Source: Vibrio ostreicida
GTDB lineage: Bacteria > Pseudomonadota > Gammaproteobacteria > Enterobacterales > Vibrionaceae
NCBI RefSeq assembly: GCF_013074385.2
Contig: NZ_JABEYA020000012.1
Span: forward strand, 1-64,000
Direction of reading: 5' to 3'
DNA length: 64,000 nt
Below are positions 16,704 through 26,593 of this stretch, piece by piece (within the stretch, counting starts at the first letter, position 1; each line of letters starts with the position of its first letter). Position numbers and translations under genes: made by a program. The notes beneath the pieces were generated by a model. It was not told where the DNA came from. It worked only from the letters and a program-made list of their open reading frames with translations, and searched no databases.

Positions 16704-17828
16704 ATGAAAAAAGTTTTTGGCGTCCATTCTAGGCGCGGCTATTGGGTTATTGCACTGTTTTTCGTTGTCTTGTTCAGCACGATTATCTTGCTTAGCCTTA
16801 ACAAGTTGACGTCGCAAAAATTGAGTGCACAGAGCAAGATAACATCGCCCGCCAGCAATCAGGTATTTGACCCTGTTCTACCCGATGCTCCAGTGTATTT
16901 GACCAAAGATTTCAATTTCCACAATGACTATCAACAAGAATCGTGGCAAGTCTATGCCAATGTGACTGACCAGAAAGGAGACTCTTATGGTATCCAGTGG
17001 AGTTACTTTCGACTTGCTACGGAAGACAGAAAAGAAGAAGGGTGGAGAAATCCACAGCTCTACATTGCCTACGCCGTTGTCTCGAACGCACACCGAGTTT
17101 GGCAACATCAAAGAGTCGCTCGAGGTGGTATTGGCCAAGCCGGTACGAGCGCGCAGCCATTTAGCCTTTGGATTGATAACTGGTTTTGGCGTTCACTTGG
17201 AACTAGCCCGTTTACAGGTCATTTGAGTGCGAAAAGTGATGATTTTTCCGTAGCTTTGACGACGTTTGAAAAGGGGCCTTATGTCATCCCTGGGGAAAAA
17301 GGCTACATTAAAAAGCATGAAATGTTGCCGTTAGCGTCCCATAAAATTTCTCATCCGTTTGTGGCTGTTCAAGGTACTCTCCAGCTAGGAAACGGCGTTC
17401 CTATCGTGGTCGAAGGCCAAGCTTGGATAAGTCAAGAATGGTCAAGTGATCTTGCGGTCCAAGATAGGCAAGGGTGGGATTGGTTTGTGTTCAACCTGGA
17501 TGAGGAAACAACACTTTCTGTCAGCCACTATCGATATGCTAAGCAGTCCCCCTATGTTTTTGGAACCTTGTCTAAGCGTGACGGCACAAGCCTGAATTTA
17601 TCGTCTGACAAACTGCTGGTTGAGCCCATACGAGTTTCTAGGTTGAATGATGGACGTTCGGTTCCTTTGCAATGGAGCATACGTGTCCCAGACCAAAACA
17701 TTGACCTGACTACCGAGGCGATCAATCAAGAAATGTGGCTTCCCTTTGTGGTGCCATTTTGGCAGGGAACGGTGCACACCACAGGGAGTCATCAGGGGTC
17801 AGGATTTATGCAACTAGCAGGTTATTAG
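16704..17828 (+). CDS. CrtC/AttH-like lipocalin-fold protein with membrane anchor
   Basis: 374 residues starting directly after the permease stop. N-terminal membrane segment (VIALFFVVLFSTIILLSL). The rest resembles the AttH/hydroxyneurosporene synthase (CrtC) family: DFNFHNDYQQESWQVYANVT, YGIQWSYFRL, then QEWSSDLAVQDRQGWDWFVF, a GWDWF-type motif. It has two tandem beta-barrel lobes of lipocalin type. In AttEFGH operons this protein is the outward partner of the exporter and may bind a lipid. It is unlikely to make carotenoids: no other carotenoid gene is nearby. Confidence 0.85.
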   Translation: MKKVFGVHSRRGYWVIALFFVVLFSTIILLSLNKLTSQKLSAQSKITSPASNQVFDPVLPDAPVYLTKDFNFHNDYQQESWQVYANVTDQKGDSYGIQWSYFRLATEDRKEEGWRNPQLYIAYAVVSNAHRVWQHQRVARGGIGQAGTSAQPFSLWIDNWFWRSLGTSPFTGHLSAKSDDFSVALTTFEKGPYVIPGEKGYIKKHEMLPLASHKISHPFVAVQGTLQLGNGVPIVVEGQAWISQEWSSDLAVQDRQGWDWFVFNLDEETTLSVSHYRYAKQSPYVFGTLSKRDGTSLNLSSDKLLVEPIRVSRLNDGRSVPLQWSIRVPDQNIDLTTEAINQEMWLPFVVPFWQGTVHTTGSHQGSGFMQLAGY

Positions 17829-17843
17829 CTGTTCTGACGTCCC

Positions 17844-17862
17844 AAAAGCTCTCGAGCTTTTT
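17844..17862 (+). terminator. Short terminator after AttH-like gene
   Basis: AAAGCT (17845-17850), CTCG loop, AGCTTT (17855-17860), followed by TT. It closes the ABC operon. The stem is short. Confidence 0.55.
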
Positions 17863-18134
17863 CACCTTGTTTTCTTCTTGAGTGATTCTAAGCGCATATT
17901 TTTATGAAAAATGGCGGTGTGTTATTGTTTGTACTGGTAATTCTATGAAGTTACCTATAATAAGTGATATGGAACAACTGTTGGACCACAGTGCTTAAAT
18001 CGCCTGAGTGTTTATATCGAAAATTCCGAAGTTAAACATCTAAACAAGCGATTTTTCCTGAGGAATCGATTCTTATACACTCAAGGGCTCTACTGTTAAT
18101 CACCTATTAACATGATAAATAAAAGGAAAATATC
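17863..18134. promoter_or_regulatory. nhaA leader region
   Basis: Non-coding, with a long-range pair AAATCGC (17997-18003) and GCGATTT (18048-18054) followed by TT, like a weak terminator or attenuator in the nhaA leader. AAGGAA before the ATG at 18135 is the ribosome site. No NhaR site was identified. Confidence 0.45.
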
Positions 18135-19316
18135 ATGAGTGATATTATTCGCGATTTCTTCAAACTCGAGTCAGCGGGCGGGATTCTACTTGTTATTGCC
18201 GCTGCAATCGCAATGACTATTGCCAATACCCCTTTGAACGATGCCTATCAGGCGGTATTACATTCATACATTTTGGGTATGTCCGTCTCTCACTGGATTA
18301 ACGATGGTCTAATGGCAGTCTTTTTTCTGCTGATAGGTCTAGAAGTCAAACGTGAGCTGCTAGAAGGGGCGTTAAAATCCAGAGAAACGGCTATTTTTCC
18401 TGCGATTGCTGCCGTTGGGGGAATGTTAGCTCCCGCGTTGGTCTATGTTGCTTTTAATTACCAGAATGCCGAGGCGATTCAGGGGTGGGCGATTCCCGCT
18501 GCCACCGATATAGCGTTTGCTCTGGGCATTATGGCCCTGCTTGGTAAGCGCGTGCCAGTCAGCCTTAAGGTGTTCTTATTGGCATTGGCGATTATTGATG
18601 ACCTTGGTGTGGTCGTGATTATTGCCTTATTTTATACAGGGGATTTGTCGACTTCTGCTCTAGCGGTGGGTTTCGCGATGACGGCAGCGCTGTTTTTGCT
18701 CAACGCCAAGCGGGTAACCAAACTGACCCCTTATATGATCGTCGGTGCAATCCTGTGGTTTGCCGTGCTGAAATCGGGGGTCCATGCAACCCTAGCTGGT
18801 GTGGTGATTGGTTTTGCGATCCCTTTGAAAGGGAAAAAAGGTGAGCGTTCGCCGCTAAAACATATGGAACATGCACTTCACCCATATGTTGCCTTTGGTA
18901 TCTTGCCGGTGTTTGCGTTTGCCAATGCAGGCATTTCATTGATAGGGATTTCTCTAGAGGGATTAACGTCGATGCTGCCATTGGGCATTGCCATGGGACT
19001 ATTGGTCGGTAAACCGCTTGGTATTTTCAGCTTTAGCTGGGTTGCGGTAAAATTGGGCTTAGCAAAGTTGCCTGAGGGTATTACTTTCCGACACATTTTC
19101 GCAGTCTCTGTGTTGTGTGGTATTGGCTTTACCATGTCGATATTTATTTCTTCTCTGGCATTTGGCCCAGTCAATGCTGAGTTTGATACTTATGCGCGTC
19201 TCGGTATTTTGATGGGCTCCACAACAGCGGCGGTGATAGGGTATCTACTCCTGCACTTTTCTTTACCAAAAAAGGTAACGCTGGCGGATAAGCCAGCAGC
19301 CGAAACCAATTCTTAG
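18135..19316 (+). CDS. nhaA: Na+/H+ antiporter NhaA
   Basis: 393 residues, about 12 membrane helices. Highly typical: [20 protein letters not shown] at the start, [16 protein letters not shown], the ion-binding aspartates in [17 protein letters not shown] and [20 protein letters not shown], and [15 protein letters not shown]. It exchanges external protons for cytoplasmic Na+ or Li+ and supports growth at alkaline pH and high salt. It precedes the polyamine operon but is separated from it by a terminator. Confidence 0.98.
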   Translation: MSDIIRDFFKLESAGGILLVIAAAIAMTIANTPLNDAYQAVLHSYILGMSVSHWINDGLMAVFFLLIGLEVKRELLEGALKSRETAIFPAIAAVGGMLAPALVYVAFNYQNAEAIQGWAIPAATDIAFALGIMALLGKRVPVSLKVFLLALAIIDDLGVVVIIALFYTGDLSTSALAVGFAMTAALFLLNAKRVTKLTPYMIVGAILWFAVLKSGVHATLAGVVIGFAIPLKGKKGERSPLKHMEHALHPYVAFGILPVFAFANAGISLIGISLEGLTSMLPLGIAMGLLVGKPLGIFSFSWVAVKLGLAKLPEGITFRHIFAVSVLCGIGFTMSIFISSLAFGPVNAEFDTYARLGILMGSTTAAVIGYLLLHFSLPKKVTLADKPAAETNS

Positions 19317-19330
19317 ATTCTTCTAGTTGA

Positions 19331-19359
19331 AAAAAGCCAGGCCGATGTCTGGCTTTTTT
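19331..19359 (+). terminator. nhaA terminator
   Basis: AAAAAGCCAG (19331-19340) and CTGGCTTTTTT (19349-19359) form a strong stem with an 8-nt loop and U tract. Confidence 0.9.
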
Positions 19360-19930
19360 GTATCCGGCTTTCGACTAACAAAGTGTTGCTGGAGGACCTT
19401 AAGTGATGTCTTTGTTAATAAATGCGTGAAATTGCTTTATGTGTGGACAAAAATTCTTGCTAAGCGTTTTTGTTTTATGATATTTTCGCGCGCAATCTCG
19501 GAGTTAATAGTTAGTTTGTCGCTCTGGGGGAAACGCGTAATGAACATTCGGGCTGAGTGTGCGTTACGTAGGGTAGGTATTGGTCAACCTTGTTGCCAAT
19601 AGACGGGATACTGTGGTCGCGATGCGACATGTGAATGGGAAACCCAACATTGAACTCACTTAAGAAACAACGTTTAATCAGCTTAGTGCTTCCTAAATGC
19701 CCTGTGCTTCAAAACGGTAGTATTACCGAACCTTGATTGATCATTAGAAACTTGAATCCGTCACCTCGATGGATCGATTTCGCATACACGTAAGTCCGTG
19801 GTTACTGCGAAGCTGTGGTTAAGCCAATCTAAATCTCATTAAGGCCACTGGTCTGCCTAGGTTGGTTTTGCACCTGTTGTTAGCAATGATAAACGCTATT
19901 AAATAGCGTTATACTTCAAGGGATTCAATC
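19360..19930. other. Long structured leader of the polyamine operon
   Basis: 570 bases with no convincing gene. Several stable local hairpins occur in order: ATTGG-t-CAAC / GTTG-CCAAT (19579-19600), GTCGC/GCGAC (19616-19628), CGGTA/TACCG in the 19710-19730 area, and TCGCA(N5)GTAA / TTAC-TGCGA (19780-19810). The series suggests a structured RNA. I could not match it to the lysine, cobalamin, SAM or tRNA models I tried by eye. Confidence 0.45.
19892..19910. promoter_or_regulatory. Palindrome just upstream of the polyamine operon
   Basis: AACGCTATT-A-AATAGCGTT, a perfect 9-bp inverted repeat with a 1-nt centre. Its right end is about 20 bases before the start codon. The near-zero loop favours a protein-binding operator over an RNA hairpin; the binding protein is unknown. 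Confidence 0.5.
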
Positions 19931-22819
19931 ATGAGTACAGCCTTTGATGTCGATAATTCGGCAATATCGACCCCATTTTCTACCCATATTCCAGCGGCCG
20001 ATGGCCTGTATGACCTTACGCCTGATCGTGTTCTTCAGGAGCAGGCTGAGCATGAATCTGCGGTTCGTTCATACCCGCGGCGTCTGCCTATTGCGATTAA
20101 GCAAGCTTATGGTGCACTTGTTGAAGACACACGAGGCCAGCTTTTTCTCGATTGTCTTGCGGGTGCGGGTACACTTGCTTTGGGGTACAACCATCCCGAG
20201 ATCAACCAAGCGTTAAAGGAGCAGCTCGATTCTGGGTTGCCTTATCAAACGCTTGATATTGCAACTCAAGCGAAAACGCATTTTATCAAGACGGTTAAAC
20301 ATTTCTTGCCACAAGAGTTGTCCGATCACTGCGTTATTCAATTCTGTGGCCCTTCTGGTGCCGATGCTGTTGAAGCCGCAATTAAATTAGCGAAACAAAC
20401 CACGGGCCGAAACACCATGTTTGCCTTTCGAGGGGCTTACCATGGTATGACAAATGGCACCATGGGAATGATGGGAAATCTGAGCACTAAAGCGCGTCGC
20501 ACGGGTTTAATGTCCGATGTCCACTTCATGCCTTTTCCCTATGCACTTCGTTGTCCATTTGGTCTGGGTGGCGATGAAGGGGCAAAAGCGAGTATTCGTT
20601 ATATTGAGCGCTTACTGCAAGACGATGAATCGGGCATCATGAAACCAGCGGCGATGGTTGTTGAACCTGTCCAAGGTGAAGGTGGTGTTATTCCCGCACC
20701 CGCATTTTGGCTTCGTGAATTACGCAGAATCTGTGATGAGCACGGTATTTTACTTATCTTCGATGAAATCCAATGTGGTGTTGGAAAATCCGGCTACAAC
20801 TTTGCTTTTGAGGAATCTGGTATTGTTCCAGATGTTTTGTGTTTGTCTAAAGCGATCGGCGGCGGTATGCCGATGTCATTACTCGTTATCAATAGGCAAC
20901 ACGACACATGGAATCCGGGAGAGCATACGGGGACATTTCGTGGCAACCAGCTTGCCATGGTCTCTGGAGCCAAAGCATTAGAGATTATTGAACGCGATAA
21001 TTTAGTCGAACATGCCAATATTGCAGGTCAATATTTCCGTCACGGGTTAGAAGCCATTCAGAAACGTGTGGATTGCATCGCAGAGGTACGCGGCAAAGGT
21101 TTGATGCTCGGTGTTGAAGTGCGTAAGCCCGGTTTTGAACGCAACCCGTTTGGGGAGCCTATGTCAGATGGTGAGCTTACATTAGGTATCCAGCGTGCAG
21201 CATTAGAACGCGGTTTGATTGTTGAGAAAGGGGGTCGTGATGGCTCAGTTATTCGCTTTTTACCGCCTCTAATTATCTCTTTCGAACAAATTGATTTTGC
21301 TTTACGTGTTCTTGAAGAAGCCATCATAGCGGCAGGGGGCCATCATTTAGAGCCTGAGTCTTCCAATGCGCAGTGGAAGCAACACTTTATCCAAACGGGT
21401 GAACAGGGCAGTGATGAGTTTAGTAAAGTGATGAACCATTGCACCGCTGCAATGAAGTCAGTTTTTGAGCAAGTGAGTGCCCCTTATTCTGGCCTAGAAC
21501 CCCGTTTTCTCGAGCAAGCTGTCAACGAAGTTGATTTAGACAGTAAAAATGCATCATTGATTGATGTGATAGGTGAGACGGCTGAACTGGTTGCCAAAAA
21601 CTCTATTTTTGTCCAGCACCCCAACTGTATTGCACATCTGCATACACCGCCATTGATGTCTTCTGTGGTGGCTGAAGCTATGATCGCGGCCCTCAATCAA
21701 TCGATGGACTCGTGGGATCAAGCCTCCGCGGCCACCTATGTTGAGCAGAAGGTGGTTGATTGGATGTGTGATAAGTTCCGTTTGGGGAAAACATCGGATG
21801 GCGTTTTCACCAGCGGAGGGACGCAAAGTAATCTCATGGGTTTAATGCTTGCGCGTGACTGGATCGCAGACAAAATTGATCGTCATTCCATTCAAAAGCG
21901 GGGCCTACCCGATTACTCGGATAGATTACGTATTCTGTGTTCGAAAAAGGCACATTTTACGGTGCAAAAGTCGGCGTCGCTGCTTGGACTTGGCGCAGAT
22001 TCAGTACGATGTGTTGAGGCCAATGAAAACGGCACTATCCAGCTTGATGCGTTAGCTCATGAACTGGAAGTCATGAAATCGGAACAATTGATTCCATTTG
22101 TCGTTGTGGGTACAGCGGGGACGACGGATCATGGTGCGATTGATGACCTTAATGCCATCGCAGATTTGGCTGAAACGAATGGCCTTTGGTTCCATGTTGA
22201 TAGTGCTTATGGTGGCGCTCTTATTTTGAGTAGTCACAAATCGCGGCTTGAAGGGATTGAGCGGGCTGACTCTATCAGTGTGGATTTCCACAAACTGTTT
22301 TTCCAAACCATTAGCTGTGGTGCGATATTGCTAAAGGAAAAATCGAATTTTCAGTACCTGTTGCATCATGCGGACTACTTAAACCGAGAACACGATAAAT
22401 TGCCCAATTTGGTTGATAAGTCGATGGCGACGACAAAACGATTCGATGCGTTAAAAGTCTTTATGACGATGCAAAACGTGGGGCCAACCGTCCTAGGTGA
22501 GATGTATGATCATCTTCTCGAACAAGCTCAGAAAGTCGCAGGCTTGGTGCAGGATCATGAAGGTTTTGAACTATTGGCTGAGCCTTCATTATCAACGATC
22601 TTGTTCCGTGCAGTCGGTCATTGCACTGAAGATGTCGATGAATTGAATAAAACACTTAGGCTCACAGCGCTCACGCGCGGCATTGCCGTTTTGGGTGAAA
22701 CGGTCGTGGATGGAAAGTCAGCGCTTAAGTTCACAATTTTAAACCCATGTTTGAAGATGTCGGACTTCGAGTCTTTGCTGAGTGAAATTAACAAATTAGT
22801 GTCTGAGCTAAAAGGATAA
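19931..22819 (+). CDS. Fused diaminobutyrate aminotransferase / decarboxylase
   Basis: 962 residues in two PLP enzymes. Residues about 20-460 are a class III aminotransferase of the EctB/Dat type making L-2,4-diaminobutyrate from aspartate semialdehyde (FCGPSGADAVEAAIKLA, IFDEIQCGVGKSG, PLP Lys near 307 in LSKAIGGGMP). Residues about 510-960 are a group II decarboxylase giving 1,3-diaminopropane (GTQSNLMGLML, WFHVDSAYGGAL, PLP Lys near 788 in VDFHKLFFQ). The fusion is characteristic of Vibrio, whose diaminopropane feeds norspermidine and spermidine. First gene of a three-gene operon; the next starts 13 bases after its stop. Confidence 0.95.
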   Translation: MSTAFDVDNSAISTPFSTHIPAADGLYDLTPDRVLQEQAEHESAVRSYPRRLPIAIKQAYGALVEDTRGQLFLDCLAGAGTLALGYNHPEINQALKEQLDSGLPYQTLDIATQAKTHFIKTVKHFLPQELSDHCVIQFCGPSGADAVEAAIKLAKQTTGRNTMFAFRGAYHGMTNGTMGMMGNLSTKARRTGLMSDVHFMPFPYALRCPFGLGGDEGAKASIRYIERLLQDDESGIMKPAAMVVEPVQGEGGVIPAPAFWLRELRRICDEHGILLIFDEIQCGVGKSGYNFAFEESGIVPDVLCLSKAIGGGMPMSLLVINRQHDTWNPGEHTGTFRGNQLAMVSGAKALEIIERDNLVEHANIAGQYFRHGLEAIQKRVDCIAEVRGKGLMLGVEVRKPGFERNPFGEPMSDGELTLGIQRAALERGLIVEKGGRDGSVIRFLPPLIISFEQIDFALRVLEEAIIAAGGHHLEPESSNAQWKQHFIQTGEQGSDEFSKVMNHCTAAMKSVFEQVSAPYSGLEPRFLEQAVNEVDLDSKNASLIDVIGETAELVAKNSIFVQHPNCIAHLHTPPLMSSVVAEAMIAALNQSMDSWDQASAATYVEQKVVDWMCDKFRLGKTSDGVFTSGGTQSNLMGLMLARDWIADKIDRHSIQKRGLPDYSDRLRILCSKKAHFTVQKSASLLGLGADSVRCVEANENGTIQLDALAHELEVMKSEQLIPFVVVGTAGTTDHGAIDDLNAIADLAETNGLWFHVDSAYGGALILSSHKSRLEGIERADSISVDFHKLFFQTISCGAILLKEKSNFQYLLHHADYLNREHDKLPNLVDKSMATTKRFDALKVFMTMQNVGPTVLGEMYDHLLEQAQKVAGLVQDHEGFELLAEPSLSTILFRAVGHCTEDVDELNKTLRLTALTRGIAVLGETVVDGKSALKFTILNPCLKMSDFESLLSEINKLVSELKG

Positions 22820-22832
22820 GGTAACGAAAACT

Positions 22833-24077
22833 ATGGCAGTTCTACAAATTGGTGCAGGTGGTGTTGGTTGGGTGGTTGCACATAAAGCGGCTCAAAACAA
22901 TCCAATATTGGGTGATATCACCATCGCTTCTCGTACGATAAGTAAATGTGAAAATATCATCGCATCTATTCGAAAAAAAAATAACCTGAAAGATCCATCC
23001 AAAAAGTTGCAAGCTCGTTCAGTCAATGCTGATGATGTGGACGCTTTGGTGGCGCTGATCGAAGAAGTTCAGCCTGATCTTGTCATCAACGCGGGACCTC
23101 CATGGGTTAACATGGCCATTATGGAAGCGTGCTATCAAGCAAAAGTTTCTTACCTAGACACATCGGTCGCCGTTGACCTTTGCTCTGAGGGCCAACAAGT
23201 TCCTCAAGCTTATGATTGGCAATGGGGCTACCGTGAAAAGTTTAAAGATGCTGGGATTACCGGAATTCTTGGAGCGGGCTTTGACCCGGGTGTGGTGTCT
23301 GTTTTCGCGGCTTATGCGGTTAAGCACTTGTTCGACGAAATCGACACAATAGATGTTATGGACGTCAATGCGGGTGATCACGGTAAGAAGTTTGCGACCA
23401 ACTTTGATCCTGAAACCAACATGTTAGAAATTCAGGGTGATTCTTTCTATTGGGAAAACCAAGAATGGAAACAGGTCCCATGCCATTCTCGGATGCTTGA
23501 ATTTGATTTTCCAAACTGTGGCTCTCACAAAGTCTATTCCATGGCTCATGATGAAGTCCGCTCGTTGAAAGAATTCATTCCAGCAAAACGCATTGAGTTC
23601 TGGATGGGGTTCGGTGATAAATACCTAAACTATTTCAATTGTATGCGTGATATCGGTTTATTAAGTCCAGAACCGTTAACCCTACATGATGGTACAGTTG
23701 TCCAGCCTCTGCATGTCCTTAAGGCGCTGTTACCTGATCCGACATCTTTGGCACCCGGCTACACGGGCCTAACGTGTATCGGCACTTGGGTTCAAGGCAA
23801 GAAAGATGGCAAGCAACGCAGTGTGTTTATCTACAACAACGCAGATCACGAAGTGGCCTACAAAGACGTTGAACATCAAGCTATCTCCTATACAACAGGT
23901 GTGCCCGCCATTACAGCGGCTCTTCAGTTTTTCAAAGGAGCGTGGGCAGAGAAAGGCGTGTTTAATATGGAGCAATTAAACCCGGACCCGTTCCTCGATA
24001 CTATGCCTGACCTAGGGCTGGACTGGCAGGTTATGGAATTAGAGCCCAGTCAGCCAGTGATTCATGCTCTGAAGTGA
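22833..24077 (+). CDS. Carboxynorspermidine/carboxyspermidine dehydrogenase
   Basis: 414 residues of the saccharopine dehydrogenase family. N-terminal Rossmann motif (LQIGAGGVGWVVAHKAA), VINAGPPWVNMAIMEACYQA, DTSV, then GAGFDPGVVSVFAAYA and a long catalytic region. In Vibrio this enzyme reductively condenses aspartate semialdehyde with diaminopropane or putrescine to make carboxynorspermidine or carboxyspermidine. Placement between the DABA fusion and nspC confirms the assignment. Confidence 0.95.
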   Translation: MAVLQIGAGGVGWVVAHKAAQNNPILGDITIASRTISKCENIIASIRKKNNLKDPSKKLQARSVNADDVDALVALIEEVQPDLVINAGPPWVNMAIMEACYQAKVSYLDTSVAVDLCSEGQQVPQAYDWQWGYREKFKDAGITGILGAGFDPGVVSVFAAYAVKHLFDEIDTIDVMDVNAGDHGKKFATNFDPETNMLEIQGDSFYWENQEWKQVPCHSRMLEFDFPNCGSHKVYSMAHDEVRSLKEFIPAKRIEFWMGFGDKYLNYFNCMRDIGLLSPEPLTLHDGTVVQPLHVLKALLPDPTSLAPGYTGLTCIGTWVQGKKDGKQRSVFIYNNADHEVAYKDVEHQAISYTTGVPAITAALQFFKGAWAEKGVFNMEQLNPDPFLDTMPDLGLDWQVMELEPSQPVIHALK

Positions 24078-24109
24078 TGGTTTCGCTCCCCCAAGTGACA
24101 TGACAAGAA

Positions 24110-24137
24110 TAAGCCGATGCGTACGCGTCGGTTTTGT
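24110..24137 (+). terminator. Intra-operon hairpin between dehydrogenase and nspC
   Basis: CCGATGC (24114-24120), GTAC loop, GCGTCGG (24125-24131), then TTTTG. It has the shape of a terminator and sits 36 bases after the dehydrogenase stop and 25 before the nspC start, so it may reduce nspC read-through. Confidence 0.6.
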
Positions 24138-24155
24138 TCCATTTAAGGTAATACA

Positions 24156-25289
24156 ATGAGAAAAAGTGAATTAGAAACTCCGTATTTTATGATCAACGAA
24201 GAGCGGCTGGTCGAGAACCTAGAAAAGGCAAAGCACCTAAAAGAAATGTCGGGGGTTAAGCTGGTTTTAGCCTTGAAGTGTTTCTCGACATGGGGTGTAT
24301 TTGACATTATAAAACCGTATTTAGACGGTACGACAAGCTCGGGGCCGTTTGAGGTTAAGTTGGGGCATGAAACCTTTGGAGGGGAAACTCATGCATACAG
24401 TGTGGGTTACAGTGAGGGCGATGTCCGCGCAGTGGCTGATATTTGTGACAAGATTATCTTCAATTCGCAAAACCAACTTTCCAGCCATCGCCATATCGTT
24501 GAAGGAAAAGCATCTCTGGGATTGCGTTTAAATCCAGGAGTGAGCTACTCTGGTCAAGATTTGGCCAACCCAGCGCGGCAATACTCTCGTTTAGGCGTTC
24601 AAGCCGACCATATAGACCCTGAAGTGTTTCACGGTATAGATGGTGTCATGTTCCACATGAACTGTGAGAATAAAGACGTTCATGCCTTTATCGAACTGCT
24701 TGATTCAATCTCAGACAAGTTTGGGGACTATTTTGAGCAGCTTGATTGGATCAGTCTTGGGGGAGGCGTGTTCTTTACTTGGCCGGGTTATGACATTGAC
24801 ACCCTTGCCCTCGCCCTAAAAGCGTTTTCCCGAAAGCATAATGTTCAGCTATATTTGGAACCGGGTGAGGCCATTATCACTCAAACAACCGATCTTGTTG
24901 TGACGGTCGTTGATATTGTCGACAACGTAAAAAAAACCGCCATCGTTGACTCTGCAACAGAAGCCCATCGTTTAGATACGCTTATTTACAATGAACCAGC
25001 CTCCATCAAAGAGGCGACTGACAGCGGTGAACATCAGTATATCATTGGTTCATGCTCTTGCTTGGCAGGAGACCAGTTCTGTGTCGCCAATTTTGAAAAG
25101 CCGCTGAGTATCGGACAGCGACTGCATGTGATAGACAGTGCTGGCTATACCATGGTTAAGCTGAATTGGTTTAATGGACTAAGAATGCCTTCAATATACT
25201 GCCAACGTAGCAATGGAGAGATTCAACAGCTCAATGAGTTTTCCTACTCTGACTTTAAGCGTTCGCTCAGCCAAACGTCGGTTAACTGA
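24156..25289 (+). CDS. nspC: Carboxynorspermidine decarboxylase
   Basis: 377 residues, alanine-racemase-fold PLP decarboxylase. PLP Lys at 41 ([12 protein letters not shown]), ALKCFSTW and [12 protein letters not shown] near the start, [12 protein letters not shown], the [13 protein letters not shown] glycine loop, YLEPGEAII, and the C-terminal catalytic Cys region [11 protein letters not shown] typical of this family. It converts carboxynorspermidine to norspermidine and carboxyspermidine to spermidine. In V. cholerae NspC is needed for normal biofilm formation. The ATG at 24156 has AAGGT upstream. Confidence 0.96.
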   Translation: MRKSELETPYFMINEERLVENLEKAKHLKEMSGVKLVLALKCFSTWGVFDIIKPYLDGTTSSGPFEVKLGHETFGGETHAYSVGYSEGDVRAVADICDKIIFNSQNQLSSHRHIVEGKASLGLRLNPGVSYSGQDLANPARQYSRLGVQADHIDPEVFHGIDGVMFHMNCENKDVHAFIELLDSISDKFGDYFEQLDWISLGGGVFFTWPGYDIDTLALALKAFSRKHNVQLYLEPGEAIITQTTDLVVTVVDIVDNVKKTAIVDSATEAHRLDTLIYNEPASIKEATDSGEHQYIIGSCSCLAGDQFCVANFEKPLSIGQRLHVIDSAGYTMVKLNWFNGLRMPSIYCQRSNGEIQQLNEFSYSDFKRSLSQTSVN

Positions 25290-25498
25290 CAAGGTTCGAG
25301 TCGCAGATATGATTTGGGTGGCCAATACGTCACTGAGAAGTTAGAGAAATCTCATTTTTTAGGTGATGACCCAGTTGAGAGAGCATTCAGTGCTGAGCGG
25401 CATCTGTGATTATTGGATTTACCAATCAGGTCAGATGCATCAGCGGTACTGTTTCGCCGCTCTTTGACGGGGGACGGCAACGGTGTATTCCGTAAGGA

Positions 25499-26401
25499 CT
25501 AGAAACTTATGATCACTTGTGCGCCATAAAAAATATGGTCAGAATGGGCTCCAGCATCAAGGGCAAATTGGGCAGCATCTTGATTACCAAACCAAGGCTT
25601 GCTGCTGTATTGAAACTCTGCGGAGCCGCCCCACGCGTCGCTTACCCAGCCGTGGATATGCCCAACGGGGTTAAGGAAAAATAAGGTCACGTCTCCGGCT
25701 GTTCGAGAGCCCCAGACTTCTCTACCAGTGGTAATGATATCTTGTTCGGCCTCGAACATTATTTCTCCGACCACCGCACCAAAGAAAGGGGTAATGAAGA
25801 GATCTTGCCATGAAGGGATTTCTGCAAACGCTTCGACACCATATTCCCAAAAGAAGGTCGACATCGTGGCCGAATAGAGAAATGACTCGAACTCATTAAA
25901 GCCAGAGTGCCTTGCCGCGGTATAGTAAACACCACCAAAGTAAGGGTGCATCACATAATTTAAGAAGTGCTCGTCTCGGTCCCAAGTTGGGCCCGAGGAC
26001 ACATTGTCCACCCACTTGGACCCCAAGCCACTGAGGTCCCTATCTTCCTCATCCCATTTGGTGACCGATTCAGGCAAAAGTGTCATCAAACCGACCGTCG
26101 CAACACTGAGCCCTAATATGGTGTAAGTTTGTCCTTTGAGGTAGTTCCAATCTTTGTCATCTTTTACCGTAAGGTAACGAGGGAGGGGCGGTTCTTCGAG
26201 CTTTAAGTCATTTTCTGTTAAACCTAAGGCATAACTCTTGCTAGGATTATAAGAATAATTGAAAAGTGGGTGGTTTTCGTTTTCAGTCGTATGTTCAAAA
26301 TAAGTGGTATTATCAGCAGAGCCCATCAAATTTTCAGCGTCATTGGCATGGGCATTGGAAGTCGTGAACAAGATAAAAGCGATGATGTATTTTCGGTACA
26401 C
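25499..26401 (-). CDS. DUF3943 family envelope protein
   Basis: 300 residues. Signal peptide at the start (MYRKYIIAFILFTTSNAHA), a hydrophobic segment near 100-125 (YTILGLSVATVGLMTLLPES), and the DUF3943 block (NYVMHPYFGGVYYTAARHSG, FFWEYGVEAFAEIPSWQDL, and EIMFEAEQDII). The C terminus ends in Phe, as in outer-membrane beta proteins. Function unknown. It is transcribed away from the CinA-like gene. Confidence 0.78.
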   Translation of the reverse strand: MYRKYIIAFILFTTSNAHANDAENLMGSADNTTYFEHTTENENHPLFNYSYNPSKSYALGLTENDLKLEEPPLPRYLTVKDDKDWNYLKGQTYTILGLSVATVGLMTLLPESVTKWDEEDRDLSGLGSKWVDNVSSGPTWDRDEHFLNYVMHPYFGGVYYTAARHSGFNEFESFLYSATMSTFFWEYGVEAFAEIPSWQDLFITPFFGAVVGEIMFEAEQDIITTGREVWGSRTAGDVTLFFLNPVGHIHGWVSDAWGGSAEFQYSSKPWFGNQDAAQFALDAGAHSDHIFYGAQVIISF

Positions 26402-26593
26402 GGATATACTCCACAGTCTTGTGTCTTACAACATTCAGGTGCACAATTATCCATCAAAGTATGAAAAATGGAAACCGGAAATTGTTCTGAATAAGAAGCT
26501 TAACGGTTTTTGATACTCTAAAAATCAAACTCATCATTATAAATGATAGTGACTGTGATTAGGTTAAAAGAGCGGCCTGACAAGGAAAGGGAT

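Noticed and set aside
16704..17828. Carotenoid biosynthesis gene (CrtC)
   Set aside because: The fold matches CrtC/AttH, but no other carotenoid gene is present; the exporter context favours AttH.
19327..19602. A 91-codon plus-strand frame after nhaA
   Set aside because: It begins inside the nhaA terminator hairpin, has no ribosome site and no recognisable domain; the region reads better as an untranslated leader.
19640..19880. Possible lysine, cobalamin or SAM riboswitch before the polyamine operon
   Set aside because: Hairpins are present, but the defining conserved boxes of these classes could not be placed; a GCCACTG and CTGCC similarity to the B12 box lacks the rest of the class.
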